Origin: Acidimicrobiales bacterium | Lineage (GTDB): Bacteria > Actinomycetota > Acidimicrobiia > Acidimicrobiales > UBA8190 | DNA length: 49,504 nt | Direction: 5' to 3' | Assembly (NCBI GenBank): GCA_035531755.1 | Contig: DATKSK010000061.1 | Location: 1-49,504 of the forward strand | Shown here: piece after piece, positions 16,216-24,197 of the stretch | Position numbering within the stretch: position 1 is the stretch's first letter | Layout of the letters: every line of letters starts with the position of its first letter | The notes under the pieces: generated by a model | Database searches by the model: none | Told to the model about the DNA's origin: nothing | The model's input: the letters and a program-made list of their open reading frames with translations, nothing else | Made by a program: the position numbers and the translations under genes

Positions 16216-17828
16216 AGACGCGTGGTTCCACGAAAGAGCTCGTCTACCCGCGCTTCCTGCTGCCGCGTGCCGAGCGGTTCGCCGACAAGGTGGGTTTCGT
16301 GGACGTCACCAGGAACGGCACCGTCTACGAAGGCACGTTCGCCATGCACGTCGAGCGGGTGCAGCGCCTCGCCGGCGCACTGGGTGGTGAGCTGGGCGTG
16401 GGCCGCGGTGACCGGTTCGCGGTGTTGGCCATGAACGGCCACGAGTTCATCGAGCTCTACCACGCCGCGCTGTTCGGGGCCGGGATCATCAATCCCCTGA
16501 ACATCCGCTTCAGCGTGGCGGAACTGGCGTACGTGCTCCAGGACTCGGGCACCACGGTGGTGTTCACCGACCCCGTCTTCGTCGGCCTGGTTGACCGGGC
16601 CCGGGACGAGGAGGGCGTCAAGATCGAGAAGATCGTCATCATCGGGGGCACGCCCGACGACGGTGTCACCGGGCGCGACGACGACACCATCTCCTACGAG
16701 GACCTGCTCGCCGCGGCCGCGCCCACGATGCCGCCCGAGCCCGCCGAGGACGACCCCGCGGTGCTGATGTACACGGGCGGGACCACCGGGCTCCCCAAGG
16801 GGGCCGTGCTCGACCAGCGCGCCGAGGTCCTGAACGTGTACCACGTGGGGCTGCAGATCGGGCTCGAAGAGACCAGGCGCTTTCTGTTCCAGTCCCCGAT
16901 GTTCCATGCGGCCGTGGTCGCCGGCGTGGTGGGGATCCCCGCCAGCGGGGCCACCTCGGTGTCGATCCCGCTCTTCGACCCCGAGCTCGTACTGGCGACG
17001 ATCGAGGAACAGAAGATCGACACGACCATGATGGTCCCCGTCATGCTCTCGATGCTCGAGAAGCACCCCGGGTTCTCGCCCAAGCGCCTGCGGGGGCTCC
17101 GCCAGCTCGTCTACGGCGCCGCCCCGATCGCGGCGCCGCTGCTCGAGCGCTGGCTCGACATGCTCCCCGACACCGACTTCTACCAGGGCTACGGCATGAC
17201 CGAGGCCGCGTCGGTGCTCACCATGCTCGGCCCGGCCGATCACCGGCGGGGCAAGGAGTGCCTGGGCGCGGCCGGCGCGCCGCTGTTCGGCGTGGAGCTG
17301 CGGATCACCGACTCGTTCGGGAACGTGGTCGCCCCCAACCAGCCCGGCGAGGTGTGCGCCCGGGGCGGCAACCTCATGCGCGAGTACTGGGGCAAACCCG
17401 AGGAGACCGCGGCGGCGTTCCGCGACGGCTGGTACCGCACGGGTGACGTCGGGTTCGTCGACGGCGAGGGACTGCTCCACCTCACCGACCGCGTGAAGGA
17501 CATGATCGTCACGGGCGGCGAGAACGTGTACTCCACCGAGGTCGAGAACGCCCTGGCCATGCACCCGGCGGTGCAGGACGTCGCCGTCATCGGGATCCCC
17601 AGCGACGCGTGGGGGGAGGCCGTCCACGCCATCGTGGTGCTCCGGGAGGACATGAAGGCGTCGGGTGAGGAGCTCATCGAGCACGCCCGCAAGTTCCTGA
17701 CCAACTTCAAGGTCCCCAAGAGCGTGGAGTTCAGCGACGGGCCGCTCCCGCTGTCGGGCGCGTTCAAGCCGCTCAAGCGTGAGCTGCGGCGCCGCTACTG
17801 GGAGGGCCAGGAGCGGCAGGTCAACTGA
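16212..17828 (+). CDS. Long-chain-fatty-acid-CoA ligase (AMP-binding)
   Basis: 538 aa. Motifs: AVLMYTGGTTGLPKGAV (P-loop), YQGYGMTEAASVLT, WYRTGDVGFVDGEGLLHLTD, VKDMIVTGGENVYSTEVENA, and a final lysine region SGAFKPLKREL where the usual TGKxxK reads AFKPLK but keeps the lysine. Catalyses ATP-dependent CoA activation of acyl substrates. The start ATG overlaps the WS/DGAT stop, completing a three-gene neutral-lipid operon. The 3' end overlaps the convergent anti-sigma gene by 8 nt. Confidence 0.93.
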   Translation: MKTRGSTKELVYPRFLLPRAERFADKVGFVDVTRNGTVYEGTFAMHVERVQRLAGALGGELGVGRGDRFAVLAMNGHEFIELYHAALFGAGIINPLNIRFSVAELAYVLQDSGTTVVFTDPVFVGLVDRARDEEGVKIEKIVIIGGTPDDGVTGRDDDTISYEDLLAAAAPTMPPEPAEDDPAVLMYTGGTTGLPKGAVLDQRAEVLNVYHVGLQIGLEETRRFLFQSPMFHAAVVAGVVGIPASGATSVSIPLFDPELVLATIEEQKIDTTMMVPVMLSMLEKHPGFSPKRLRGLRQLVYGAAPIAAPLLERWLDMLPDTDFYQGYGMTEAASVLTMLGPADHRRGKECLGAAGAPLFGVELRITDSFGNVVAPNQPGEVCARGGNLMREYWGKPEETAAAFRDGWYRTGDVGFVDGEGLLHLTDRVKDMIVTGGENVYSTEVENALAMHPAVQDVAVIGIPSDAWGEAVHAIVVLREDMKASGEELIEHARKFLTNFKVPKSVEFSDGPLPLSGAFKPLKRELRRRYWEGQERQVN

Positions 17829-18552
17829 CGCGGGCGCCGCTCGGGGCCGTCGCCGCGGTCGCGCCGGGCGCGCCGGTCGCCTGCGACAGGTCTCCGTCGG
17901 TGTGGGGGTCCAGGTAGCCGTGCATCACCACATTCCCGGCGTGGTCCCGGATCCAGACGCTCTTGATCTCGGACAGCTGCAGGGCGCAGGCCATCGTCAC
18001 CCGGACCGACGCGCCTGCCGTGCGGTAGGTGCCGGTCTGCCACCACGAGCCCGACACGGTCTGCATGGCGACCGACAGGACCTCGCCCTGCGGCTGCCCC
18101 GACTCCCACAGCTCCATCGCCGTGCCCCACGGCTCCGCCGTCAGGCGCACGACGGCGTGGACGCGGGGACGGCCCTGGAGCGCCACGGTCCGCGTCACCG
18201 ACCCCGAAGGCCAGGCCACCGCGGCCACCACTGCGACGACGGCCACCAGTGCGGCGGCAGCAGACCCGAGCACGATGCGGGACCGGCGGCGGTGCCGGTC
18301 CGACCGGCTGTCGTCGCGCAGCCGGTCGAGCACGGCGGTGCGCAGGCCGAACGGGAGTTCCTGCTCGTCGAAGTGGTCCGGGTCCGCGGTCGGGAGGACC
18401 AGCGAGAGCACGGTGAGGTCGCGCCGTTCGTCGCGGCACGCCGGGCACCCGTCGGTGTGGGCGCTGAGCGCGAGCCGCTCGTCGACCGAGAGCCTGCCCA
18501 CCACGTCCATGGCGATGAGCCCGCGGTGGTGCTCGCAGCCGTCGGCGATCAC
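17821..18552 (-). CDS. Zinc-type (ZAS) membrane anti-sigma factor
   Basis: 243 aa starting at GTG 18552, which overlaps the sigma stop by 4 nt. The cytoplasmic part carries the zinc-binding anti-sigma motif H-x3-C-x2-C (HTDGCPAC) next to RLSVDERLAL. A single membrane helix follows a basic stretch (IVLGSAAAALVAVVAVVAAV), then an extracytoplasmic RskA-like domain of about 125 residues. It should hold the adjacent ECF factor inactive until an envelope signal. Its tail overlaps the convergent fatty-acid ligase by 8 nt. Confidence 0.88.
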   Translation of the reverse strand: MIADGCEHHRGLIAMDVVGRLSVDERLALSAHTDGCPACRDERRDLTVLSLVLPTADPDHFDEQELPFGLRTAVLDRLRDDSRSDRHRRRSRIVLGSAAAALVAVVAVVAAVAWPSGSVTRTVALQGRPRVHAVVRLTAEPWGTAMELWESGQPQGEVLSVAMQTVSGSWWQTGTYRTAGASVRVTMACALQLSEIKSVWIRDHAGNVVMHGYLDPHTDGDLSQATGAPGATAATAPSGARVS

Positions 18553-19073
18553 CGGTCCCACCCCATCTCCTCGAGCGTGAGCCGCAGTGACCGCAGCGCG
18601 TAGAAGAGGCGGCTTCGGACCGTGCCCTCCGGGATGCCGAGGTCTTCGGCGACCTCGCGCCCTGACCGGCCCCGGTAGTACGTCTCCACCAGCACCTGGC
18701 GGTGCTCGGGCCGGAGCCTGCGGATGGCTTCCTCGACCTGCCATCCCACCATCGCCACGTCGATCCCGTCGTCGGCCAGGGCGATGTCGGCGCTGAGGGG
18801 GTGGGCCTGGCGCACGGCGCGCCACCGGGCGTGGTCGATGACGACCCGCCGGGCGATGGTGAAGAGCCACGTCCGCAGCGTCCCCAGGGTGGTGTCGAAC
18901 CGGTCCCGCGCCCGCCAGGCGCGGATGAACGTCTCCTGCACGACGTCCTCGGCGGCCGTCGCGTCACTGAGCGACCGCCGCGCGTACCCGTAGAGCTCTC
19001 CGCCGTGGGTCAGGAAGGCGGCGCGCAGGCCGGCCTCGTCGGCGGCCTCTGACACGGCCTCCGACTCGGTCAC
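18549..19073 (-). CDS. ECF sigma factor (sigma-70 family)
   Basis: Region 2 is seen as YGYARRSLSDATAAEDVVQE followed by TFIRAWRARDRFDTTLGTLR and WLFTIARRVVIDHARW; region 4 as LRPEHRQVLVETYYRGRSGR with the helix-turn-helix EVAEDLGIPEGTVRSRLFYA. The usual start is hard to place; GTG 19073 gives the normal length of 174 aa, while longer starts add a Gly/Arg/Pro-rich segment and run into the lipoprotein gene. The stop overlaps the anti-sigma start (GTGA), a classic sigma/anti-sigma pair. The targets are unknown. Confidence 0.9.
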   Translation of the reverse strand: MTESEAVSEAADEAGLRAAFLTHGGELYGYARRSLSDATAAEDVVQETFIRAWRARDRFDTTLGTLRTWLFTIARRVVIDHARWRAVRQAHPLSADIALADDGIDVAMVGWQVEEAIRRLRPEHRQVLVETYYRGRSGREVAEDLGIPEGTVRSRLFYALRSLRLTLEEMGWDR

Positions 19074-19224
19074 CTCCGACGCTGCCGACTCCGGAGCCGA
19101 CCCCGGGGCCGCCCCCGCTCGCCCGCGTCCGCGCCCGCCGCGTCCCGGCACGGGGTCGGCGGAGGCGCGACCCGGCGTCAGCACGGCGGCCGCCCCGCGG
19201 CGCGACGGGGCGAGGGGCTCGGGC

Positions 19225-19866
19225 TCAATACCTGTACCCACTCGAGGTGGTCGTCGTCGTGGACGCGGGCCCGCCCGACGAGGCTGTCGTGGCCGAGCCG
19301 CTGGACGACCCCACCGCCACCTTGGCGACCGAGAACCCGCCGACGCCGTTCCCCGTCACCTGGCCGGGGGAGGGGTCGGAGAGGAACGTGTAGAGCAGGT
19401 TGCCGTTGTAGGTCACCTGCTGCGACCCGTTGGACTGCCTGGACGTGCCGAGTGTGCCGGTCACGCCGGCGCCGGGGGTGGGTGTCGTGCCGGCGGGCAC
19501 CGTCAACGGCGGCCACGCCTGGATGCACGTCCCGGTGCACGTGCTCTGGGCGGCCCCGTGGTCGGGGCCGTAGGTGTACAGCGCCATGCCGCTGCTGTTC
19601 ACCAGGACGGTTCCCTGGCTGGTGGACGCCGTCTTCACGGTGGCGGTGGTGGTGGACCCACCGGTGGTGGTGGCGCCCGCTCCGCGGTTGGCGCTCGGCG
19701 AGGTGGTGGCGCTCGAGCTCGCCGACGACCCGCAGGCGGCGAGGACGAGGGCGAGCGCGGCCAGGGCGCCTGCGGCGGCTCCCCCCCGGGCCGCGGCCGG
19801 GATTCGGGCCGCCGCCCGGCCCGCTCGGTGCGGGGTGTCGGTGGTGACGTCCGCGTGCTGGGTCAT
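19225..19866 (-). CDS. Secreted-repeat lipoprotein (COG4315/PF03640-like)
   Basis: 213 aa from the ATG at 19866, with GAGGGAG upstream. A long N-terminal region leads to a hydrophobic stretch and lipobox (VLAAC, Cys45). Two degenerate copies of the secreted repeat of unknown function follow: one with the LYTYGPDHG and CTGTCIQAWPPLTVP motif, one with GNLLYTFLSDPSPGQVTGN. Ser/Thr/Gly-rich linkers bound both ends. It precedes the ECF sigma gene on the same strand (start region within 150 nt), so it may be part of, or controlled by, that regulon. Confidence 0.85.
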   Translation of the reverse strand: MTQHADVTTDTPHRAGRAAARIPAAARGGAAAGALAALALVLAACGSSASSSATTSPSANRGAGATTTGGSTTTATVKTASTSQGTVLVNSSGMALYTYGPDHGAAQSTCTGTCIQAWPPLTVPAGTTPTPGAGVTGTLGTSRQSNGSQQVTYNGNLLYTFLSDPSPGQVTGNGVGGFSVAKVAVGSSSGSATTASSGGPASTTTTTSSGYRY

Positions 19867-20027
19867 CGACGTTGCTCCCTCGGTGGGGCCGGCGGAAAGG
19901 GCCGGGTGGGGTCTGACACCAAGGATACGGACGAGGGTGTTCCGGTGTTCACCCGGTGTTCGCCCGGTTTCCACCCGGTGTGACGGGGGTCACCCGCGGG
20001 GTCACGGCGGTCGCGTGACCGGGTCGC

Positions 20028-20033
20028 TACGGT
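20028..20033 (+). promoter_or_regulatory. -10-like hexamer for a leaderless membrane-protein gene
   Basis: TACGGT ends 7 nt before GTG 20041. This supports GTG 20041 over an in-frame GTG at 20032, which overlaps the hexamer. Confidence 0.4.
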
Positions 20034-20040
20034 GGCCCCG

Positions 20041-20880
20041 GTGGCCGCACAGGACAGCCCTCCTCCGGGGGGCAGGGGCCGGGGTGACGGGGAACCGGGC
20101 ACCCGGGGCTCGGACCATGCCGCCCGGGCCGAGGACGACGCGGGCACCGCCGCCCGAGCGCGCCGGGACGCGGCCGAGGTGCGCCAGGAAGACGCCGAGG
20201 TGCGCCAGGAGGAGGCGGAATGGGGGGAGCAGGCGCGTAGTGAGCCTCGCTGGCCGGCGTCGCTCGCCGTGGCGGGGTCGATCGCCCTGTACGTCGTGCT
20301 CCCCAAGCGGCTCATCGCCGGCCTCGGGCCCCGGTGGCTCGTCCCGACGCTCGAAGGTGTCCTCGGCGTGGCGCTCCTCGTCGCCAGCCCCCGCCGGATG
20401 CCACGCGAGTCGATCCGCCTGCGCTCGTTCGCCATCGTGCTCATCGCCTTCGTGAACCTGGCCAACGTGGTGTCGCTGGGCCAGCTCGTCCACGAGCTCC
20501 TCGCGGTGCACCGGCACGGGGCACCCGGCGGGCGCGCCCTCATCTACGCGTCCGCCCCGGTGTGGCTCACCAACGTCCTGGTGTTCGGGTTGTGGTACTG
20601 GGAGCTCGACCGCGGCGGCCCGGCGGCCAGGCTCCGCGTGAGCCGTCGGCAACCCGACTTCCTCTTCCCGCAGATGACGGCGCCCTCGGCGACCGTGCCG
20701 GACTGGGGACCGACGTTCCTCGACTACCTCTACGTGTCGTTCACCAATGCCACGGCCTTCAGCCCCACCGACACGATGCCGCTCACGTCGTGGGCGAAGA
20801 TCCTGATGATGGTGCAGTCGCTGGCGTCGCTCCTGACGGTGGCCCTCGTCATCTCGCGGGCGGTCAACATCCTGAGCTGA
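20041..20880 (+). CDS. DUF1345-like integral membrane protein with charged N-terminal repeat
   Basis: 279 aa. The first 70 residues are hydrophilic and end in a charged, probably helical repeat (EVRQEDAEVRQEEAE). About four or five hydrophobic segments follow, including SLAVAGSIALYVVLP, GVLGVALLVASP, FAIVLIAFVNLANVVSL and the last ILMMVQSLASLLTVALVISR. The C-terminal stretch FLDYLYVSFTNATAFSPTDT resembles DUF1345 and the pore-loop region of two-helix ion channels, but no canonical TVGYG filter is seen. The role is unknown; an ion-related function is speculative. Confidence 0.75.
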   Translation: MAAQDSPPPGGRGRGDGEPGTRGSDHAARAEDDAGTAARARRDAAEVRQEDAEVRQEEAEWGEQARSEPRWPASLAVAGSIALYVVLPKRLIAGLGPRWLVPTLEGVLGVALLVASPRRMPRESIRLRSFAIVLIAFVNLANVVSLGQLVHELLAVHRHGAPGGRALIYASAPVWLTNVLVFGLWYWELDRGGPAARLRVSRRQPDFLFPQMTAPSATVPDWGPTFLDYLYVSFTNATAFSPTDTMPLTSWAKILMMVQSLASLLTVALVISRAVNILS

Positions 20881-20903
20881 ACCGGGACCGCAGGGCCCCC
20901 GGG

Positions 20904-20909
20904 TAGTCT
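20904..20909 (+). promoter_or_regulatory. -10-like hexamer for the leaderless 91-aa gene
   Basis: TAGTCT ends 7 nt before the GTG at 20917; no ribosome site is present. Confidence 0.45.
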
Positions 20910-20916
20910 CCGCCGG

Positions 20917-21192
20917 GTGCGCCGCCGTCGAGGATGTCGTGCCGCCGCCCAGCTCGCCGATCACGCCCTCCTCCGGCCCGGCGCGTCCGTCGCCCGATTC
21001 TCGTCGGTGACGGTCCCCGCCGGCGCCGTGTGGGTGCAGCCCGGCACCGAGTACGACACGGGCGGCTACCGGCGCGTCTCCGGCGCCACCATCCACTACG
21101 TGGTGGACGGGCGGCCCGGGTCCTTCGTGATCGGCTCGATGATCAGCTGGTGCGGGGAGTGGTATGGCGTGCACCTGGCGGCGATCCGGTGA
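20917..21192 (+). CDS. Small hypothetical protein, 91 aa
   Basis: Not recognised. It has a basic start (RRRRGCRAAAQLADHALL), then a beta-rich body with several aromatic residues (AVWVQPGTEYDTGGYRRVSG, then WCGEWYGVHLAAIR). The GTG start is preceded by a clean -10-like hexamer 7 nt away. Its stop overlaps the HAD phosphatase start (GTGA), so the two are coupled. The lack of a start at an obvious conserved residue leaves some doubt. Confidence 0.6.
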   Translation: MRRRRGCRAAAQLADHALLRPGASVARFSSVTVPAGAVWVQPGTEYDTGGYRRVSGATIHYVVDGRPGSFVIGSMISWCGEWYGVHLAAIR

Positions 21193-21995
21193 CACCCCGT
21201 CCGGAGGTACCCGGCGCCCAGGGGCACGGCGCCCAGGTACCCGGCGCCCAGGGGCACGGCGCCCAGGGGCACGGCGCCCAGGCACCCGGCGCCCAGGGGC
21301 ACGGCGCGGCGATATTCGACATGGACGGGTTGCTCGTCGACAGCGAGCCCATCTGGCACGAGGTGGAGATCGACGTGTTCGGCCGCCACGGCGTCCCCCT
21401 GACCGTTGAACGGTGCCTCGAGACCAAGGGGATGTTCCTCGGCGAGGCCGTCTCGCACTGGTACGCGCGCTACCCGTGGACCGGTGCGTCGGCGGCGGAC
21501 GTGTCGGCCGAGATCGTCGACGCCATGGCCGCTCGCCTGGAGGAGAAGGTGGAGCTGAAGCCCGGGGCCCTGCGCTCGCTCGACTTCTGCCGCGACCGCG
21601 GGGCGCGCCTGGCACTCGCCTCCTCGTCGCCACGCCGGCTCATCGGCGCCGTGGTGCACCGGTTCGGCCTCGGCGCGCGCTTCACCGTCGTCCACTCCGC
21701 CGAGGACGAGCCCGCGGGCAAGCCCGATCCCGCCATCTTCCTCACCACGGCGAGGCAGCTGGGCGTGGCCGCGGCCGAGTGCGTGGTGTTCGAGGACTCG
21801 GTCGCGGGCGTGCTCGCCGCCAAGGCCGCCGGCATGGCGTGTGTGGCGGTGCCGGAGCCCGACCCCGTGTCGCGGCCCGCGGGGAACGAACGCGGCCTGC
21901 CGGAGGCGTTCGCACTGGCCGACGTGGTGCTGGGGTCGCTGCTCGAGCTCGACGACGACGTGTGGGCGCGGGTGGCGCCGCCGCCTGCCCGTTAA
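21189..21995 (+). CDS. HAD-superfamily (beta-phosphoglucomutase-like) hydrolase
   Basis: HAD motif I (AIFDMDGLLVDSEP), the C1-cap with helices, motif II (LALASSSPRRL), and motif III/IV (KPDPAIFLTTARQLGV then VVFEDSVAGVLAAKAAGMAC) give a standard subfamily IA enzyme that removes or moves phosphate from small metabolites. The first 40 residues after the GTG at 21189 are a pentapeptide tandem repeat rather than fold. The only start codons before motif I are at 21189, so the repeat must be translated. The stop (TAA) interlocks with that of the convergent hypothetical gene. Confidence 0.9.
   Translation: MTPRPEVPGAQGHGAQVPGAQGHGAQGHGAQAPGAQGHGAAIFDMDGLLVDSEPIWHEVEIDVFGRHGVPLTVERCLETKGMFLGEAVSHWYARYPWTGASAADVSAEIVDAMAARLEEKVELKPGALRSLDFCRDRGARLALASSSPRRLIGAVVHRFGLGARFTVVHSAEDEPAGKPDPAIFLTTARQLGVAAAECVVFEDSVAGVLAAKAAGMACVAVPEPDPVSRPAGNERGLPEAFALADVVLGSLLELDDDVWARVAPPPAR
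21207..21311. repeat. Seven-unit 15-nt repeat encoding GAQ pentapeptides
   Basis: Seven 15-nt units alternate GTACCCGGCGCCCAG and GGGCACGGCGCCCAG types, encoding VPGAQ, GHGAQ, VPGAQ, GHGAQ, GHGAQ, APGAQ and GHGAA. They lie between the HAD start codon and its first motif. Confidence 0.95.
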
Positions 21996-22270
21996 GCGCC
22001 GGAACCGCGCCGGGCGGCCATCTCTGACCGGTACCCGGGGAAGTAGCCCTCGATCACGTCGAGGCTGAACCGTCGGAGGATCGACGTCGCCGGCTCGCGC
22101 TCGAGCAGGAACTCGAACGACGCCCGGACGAGTCCCGCGCCGTCCTCGCCCCACCCCAACGCCTCGGCGAAGCCGGCGGGCACCGTGACGGCGTGGGCGG
22201 TGGAGCCGCCGCCGCCGAGCACCTCGACGGCGAACCTGCCCTCGCCTCCGGTCACGGTGATGTCGGGCAC
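21992..22270 (-). CDS. Hypothetical protein, 92 aa
   Basis: Not recognised by name. From GTG 22270 it reads PDITVTGGEGRFAVEVLGGG, a beta-rich opening, then AGFAEALGWGEDGAGLVRAS, FEFLLEREPATSILRRFSLD and VIEGYFPGYRSEM, ending in a basic tail. The composition and orderly secondary structure suggest a real small cytoplasmic protein. It is divergent from the glutathione peroxidase gene and shares a TTAA stop with the HAD gene on the other strand. Confidence 0.65.
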   Translation of the reverse strand: MPDITVTGGEGRFAVEVLGGGGSTAHAVTVPAGFAEALGWGEDGAGLVRASFEFLLEREPATSILRRFSLDVIEGYFPGYRSEMAARRGSGA

Positions 22271-22361
22271 CCGGGTGACGGTAGCGTCCCCCGGCCTGCC
22301 AAGCTCAGGCCCGCCGTGCGACAATGCCCCGCCGGCCGAAGTCCCGCCCCAGGAGGAGAAC

Positions 22362-22862
22362 GTGCCCGAGCTCTACGACATCCCCATCCACACGCTGGCC
22401 GGCGAGGAGTCGTCGCTGGCGCCCTACAAGGGCATGGCCCTGCTGCTCGTCAACGTGGCGTCGCGCTGCGGGCTCACGCCGCAGTACGCAGGGTTGCAGC
22501 GGCTGCAGGACGCCTACGGCGACAAGGGGTTCAGCGTCCTCGGGTTCCCCTGCAACCAATTCCTCGAGCAAGAGCCCGGCACGCCCGGCGAGATCGCCGA
22601 GTTCTGCTCGGTCAACTACGGCGTCACCTTCCCGCTCTTCGAGAAGATCGAGGTGAACGGCCCGGGCCGCCACCCCCTGTACGAGCAGCTCACGGCCACG
22701 GCCGACGCCGAGGGCGCCGCCGGCGACGTGCAGTGGAACTTCGAGAAGTTCCTCGTCTCGCCCGACGGGGAGATCGTGTCCCGGTTCCGGCCGGGCGTGG
22801 AGCCCGAGGACACCGGCCTGGTCGGCGCCGTCGAGGGGGCGCTGCCGGGCGGCGCCGGGTGA
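22362..22862 (+). CDS. Glutathione peroxidase-family (thiol) peroxidase
   Basis: 166 aa. The catalytic triad is visible: Cys in NVASRCGLTPQY, Gln in GFPCNQFLEQEPG and Trp in VQWNFEKFLV. It uses cysteine, not selenocysteine. Bacterial members usually draw electrons from thioredoxin and reduce hydrogen or lipid peroxides. The GTG at 22362 has AGGAGGAG. It precedes yjbQ-like and DUF169 genes on the same strand. Confidence 0.93.
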   Translation: MPELYDIPIHTLAGEESSLAPYKGMALLLVNVASRCGLTPQYAGLQRLQDAYGDKGFSVLGFPCNQFLEQEPGTPGEIAEFCSVNYGVTFPLFEKIEVNGPGRHPLYEQLTATADAEGAAGDVQWNFEKFLVSPDGEIVSRFRPGVEPEDTGLVGAVEGALPGGAG

Positions 22863-22909
22863 GGCTCGCCGACACAGCGGTCCCGTCGGGGTGCTGGGGC
22901 GCGGCCTGA

Positions 22910-23329
22910 ATGGACACCACCCTGATCGGCGTCGACACCTCACGCCGGCGCGTCGTGGACCTGACCGAGCTCGTCGAGACGTTCTGCACCGGGCGCGGCG
23001 ACGGGTTGTGCTCGGTCTTCGCCCCCCACGCCACCGCCGGTGTGGCGCTCATGGAGACGGAGTCGGGCTCCGAGCCCGACCTGGTCGATGCCCTCGACCG
23101 GCTCCTGCCGCGTGACGACCGGTACCGCCATCGTCACGGTGCGCCCGGACACGGCGCCGACCACCTGCTCCCGGTGCTGGTGTCGCCGTCGCTCGTGCTC
23201 CCGGTGCTCGGTGGCCGTCCGGCCCTCGGGACGTGGCAGCGCGTCGTGTTCGTGGACAACAACACCGACAATCCCGACCGGCAGGTGCGGCTCAGCTTCG
23301 TCGCCGACTCCTCCGCGCAGCTGGCGTGA
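22910..23329 (+). CDS. yjbQ: YjbQ/UPF0047 family protein
   Basis: 139 aa matching UPF0047: FAPHATAGVALMETESGSEP (the HxxAG region), then HRHGAPGHGADHLLPVLV and LGTWQRVVFVDNNTDNPDRQ. YjbQ forms a trimer with conserved histidines and has been linked to thiamine phosphate synthase activity in E. coli, though its role is unsettled. The ATG at 22910 follows the peroxidase stop by 47 nt. Confidence 0.9.
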   Translation: MDTTLIGVDTSRRRVVDLTELVETFCTGRGDGLCSVFAPHATAGVALMETESGSEPDLVDALDRLLPRDDRYRHRHGAPGHGADHLLPVLVSPSLVLPVLGGRPALGTWQRVVFVDNNTDNPDRQVRLSFVADSSAQLA

Positions 23330-23396
23330 CGCGCGGGCCGGCTCGGGGCCGGCCCCGCGCTTGTGCCGGCGGCGAAAGCCGTCGAGGATGGCCGCC

Positions 23397-24152
23397 ATGA
23401 CATCCCCCATCGCATCCTCGCCGGCCACCTCGGACCATCGGGAACTGGCCGACGCCCTGTCCAGGGCACTGCACCTCGCCGTGGCGCCCATCGGGATCTC
23501 CTTCTCCGACGAGGCGCCCGCCGGTGTCCCCGCCTTCGACGAGCCCATGTCGGAGCCCGCCGCCGACGGCCGCGCCGGGCGGGTCCCCGCCGGGTGCGTG
23601 TTCTGGGTGCGCGCCGCCGAGCGGAGCTTCACGACGGTCCCCGAGGACCACGGCAACTGCTCGGTCGGCCGGTACACGCACGGGCTCGCCGGCCTCGACG
23701 ACGTCGCCGGCAACGCCGACGTGGCCGCGCTGCTGGCGTCGGGGTGGGTGGACGCCGAGGCCGTGGGCGAGATCCCCACGATCACCGAGCGTGCCGCGGT
23801 GATCGCCTACGGGCCCGTGGCCGAGGCCGCCACCGTCCCCGACGTGGTGCTGCTGCGCGTGAACGGCCGGCAGATGATGGTGCTGGCCGACGCCCTGCCG
23901 GGCCTGCGCATCGAGGGCAAGCCCCAGTGCCACATCGTGGCGCTGGCCAAGGAGAGCGGCGCGGTGGCGGCCAGCGTCGGGTGCGCGCTCAGCCGGGCCC
24001 GCACGGGGATGCGCCCCGACGAGATGACCGTCGCCGTGCCCGGGAGCCGGCTGGCGGAGGTCACCACCGCGGTGGAGCGTGCCGCCGCCATCGACACCGT
24101 GGTGGCCAAGTACGCCGCCGACGACGCCCGGCGCTTCGCGGCCACCGGCTGA
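23397..24152 (+). CDS. DUF169-like protein
   Basis: 251 aa, resembling DUF169 proteins: an N-terminal LAVAPIGISFSDEAPAGVP, a cysteine-containing GCVFWVRAAERSFTTVPEDH, NCSVGRYTHG, and a C-terminal QCHIVALAKESGAVAASVGC. Several conserved cysteines and histidines suggest metal or cofactor binding, but the function is not known. ATG 23397 has GAGGA upstream; ATG 23388 is an alternative. A strong stem-loop follows the stop. Confidence 0.72.
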   Translation: MTSPIASSPATSDHRELADALSRALHLAVAPIGISFSDEAPAGVPAFDEPMSEPAADGRAGRVPAGCVFWVRAAERSFTTVPEDHGNCSVGRYTHGLAGLDDVAGNADVAALLASGWVDAEAVGEIPTITERAAVIAYGPVAEAATVPDVVLLRVNGRQMMVLADALPGLRIEGKPQCHIVALAKESGAVAASVGCALSRARTGMRPDEMTVAVPGSRLAEVTTAVERAAAIDTVVAKYAADDARRFAATG

Positions 24153-24162
24153 CCCCGGGAGG

Positions 24163-24197
24163 TCCCGCCGGCCGCTCCCCGGCCGGTGCCGGCGGGG
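24163..24197. terminator. Long stem-loop between convergent genes
   Basis: CCCGCCGGC (24164-24172) pairs perfectly with GCCGGCGGG (24188-24196), extended by a T-G pair, around a 15-nt loop that itself contains CCGGCCGG. It sits between the stops of the DUF169 and acyl-CoA dehydrogenase genes and suits a two-way terminator without a T-run. Confidence 0.6.

Noticed and set aside
19074-19241. Longer ECF sigma start overlapping the lipoprotein gene
   Set aside because: The extension is Gly/Arg/Pro-rich, unlike any sigma N-terminus, and would make the protein longer than the family.
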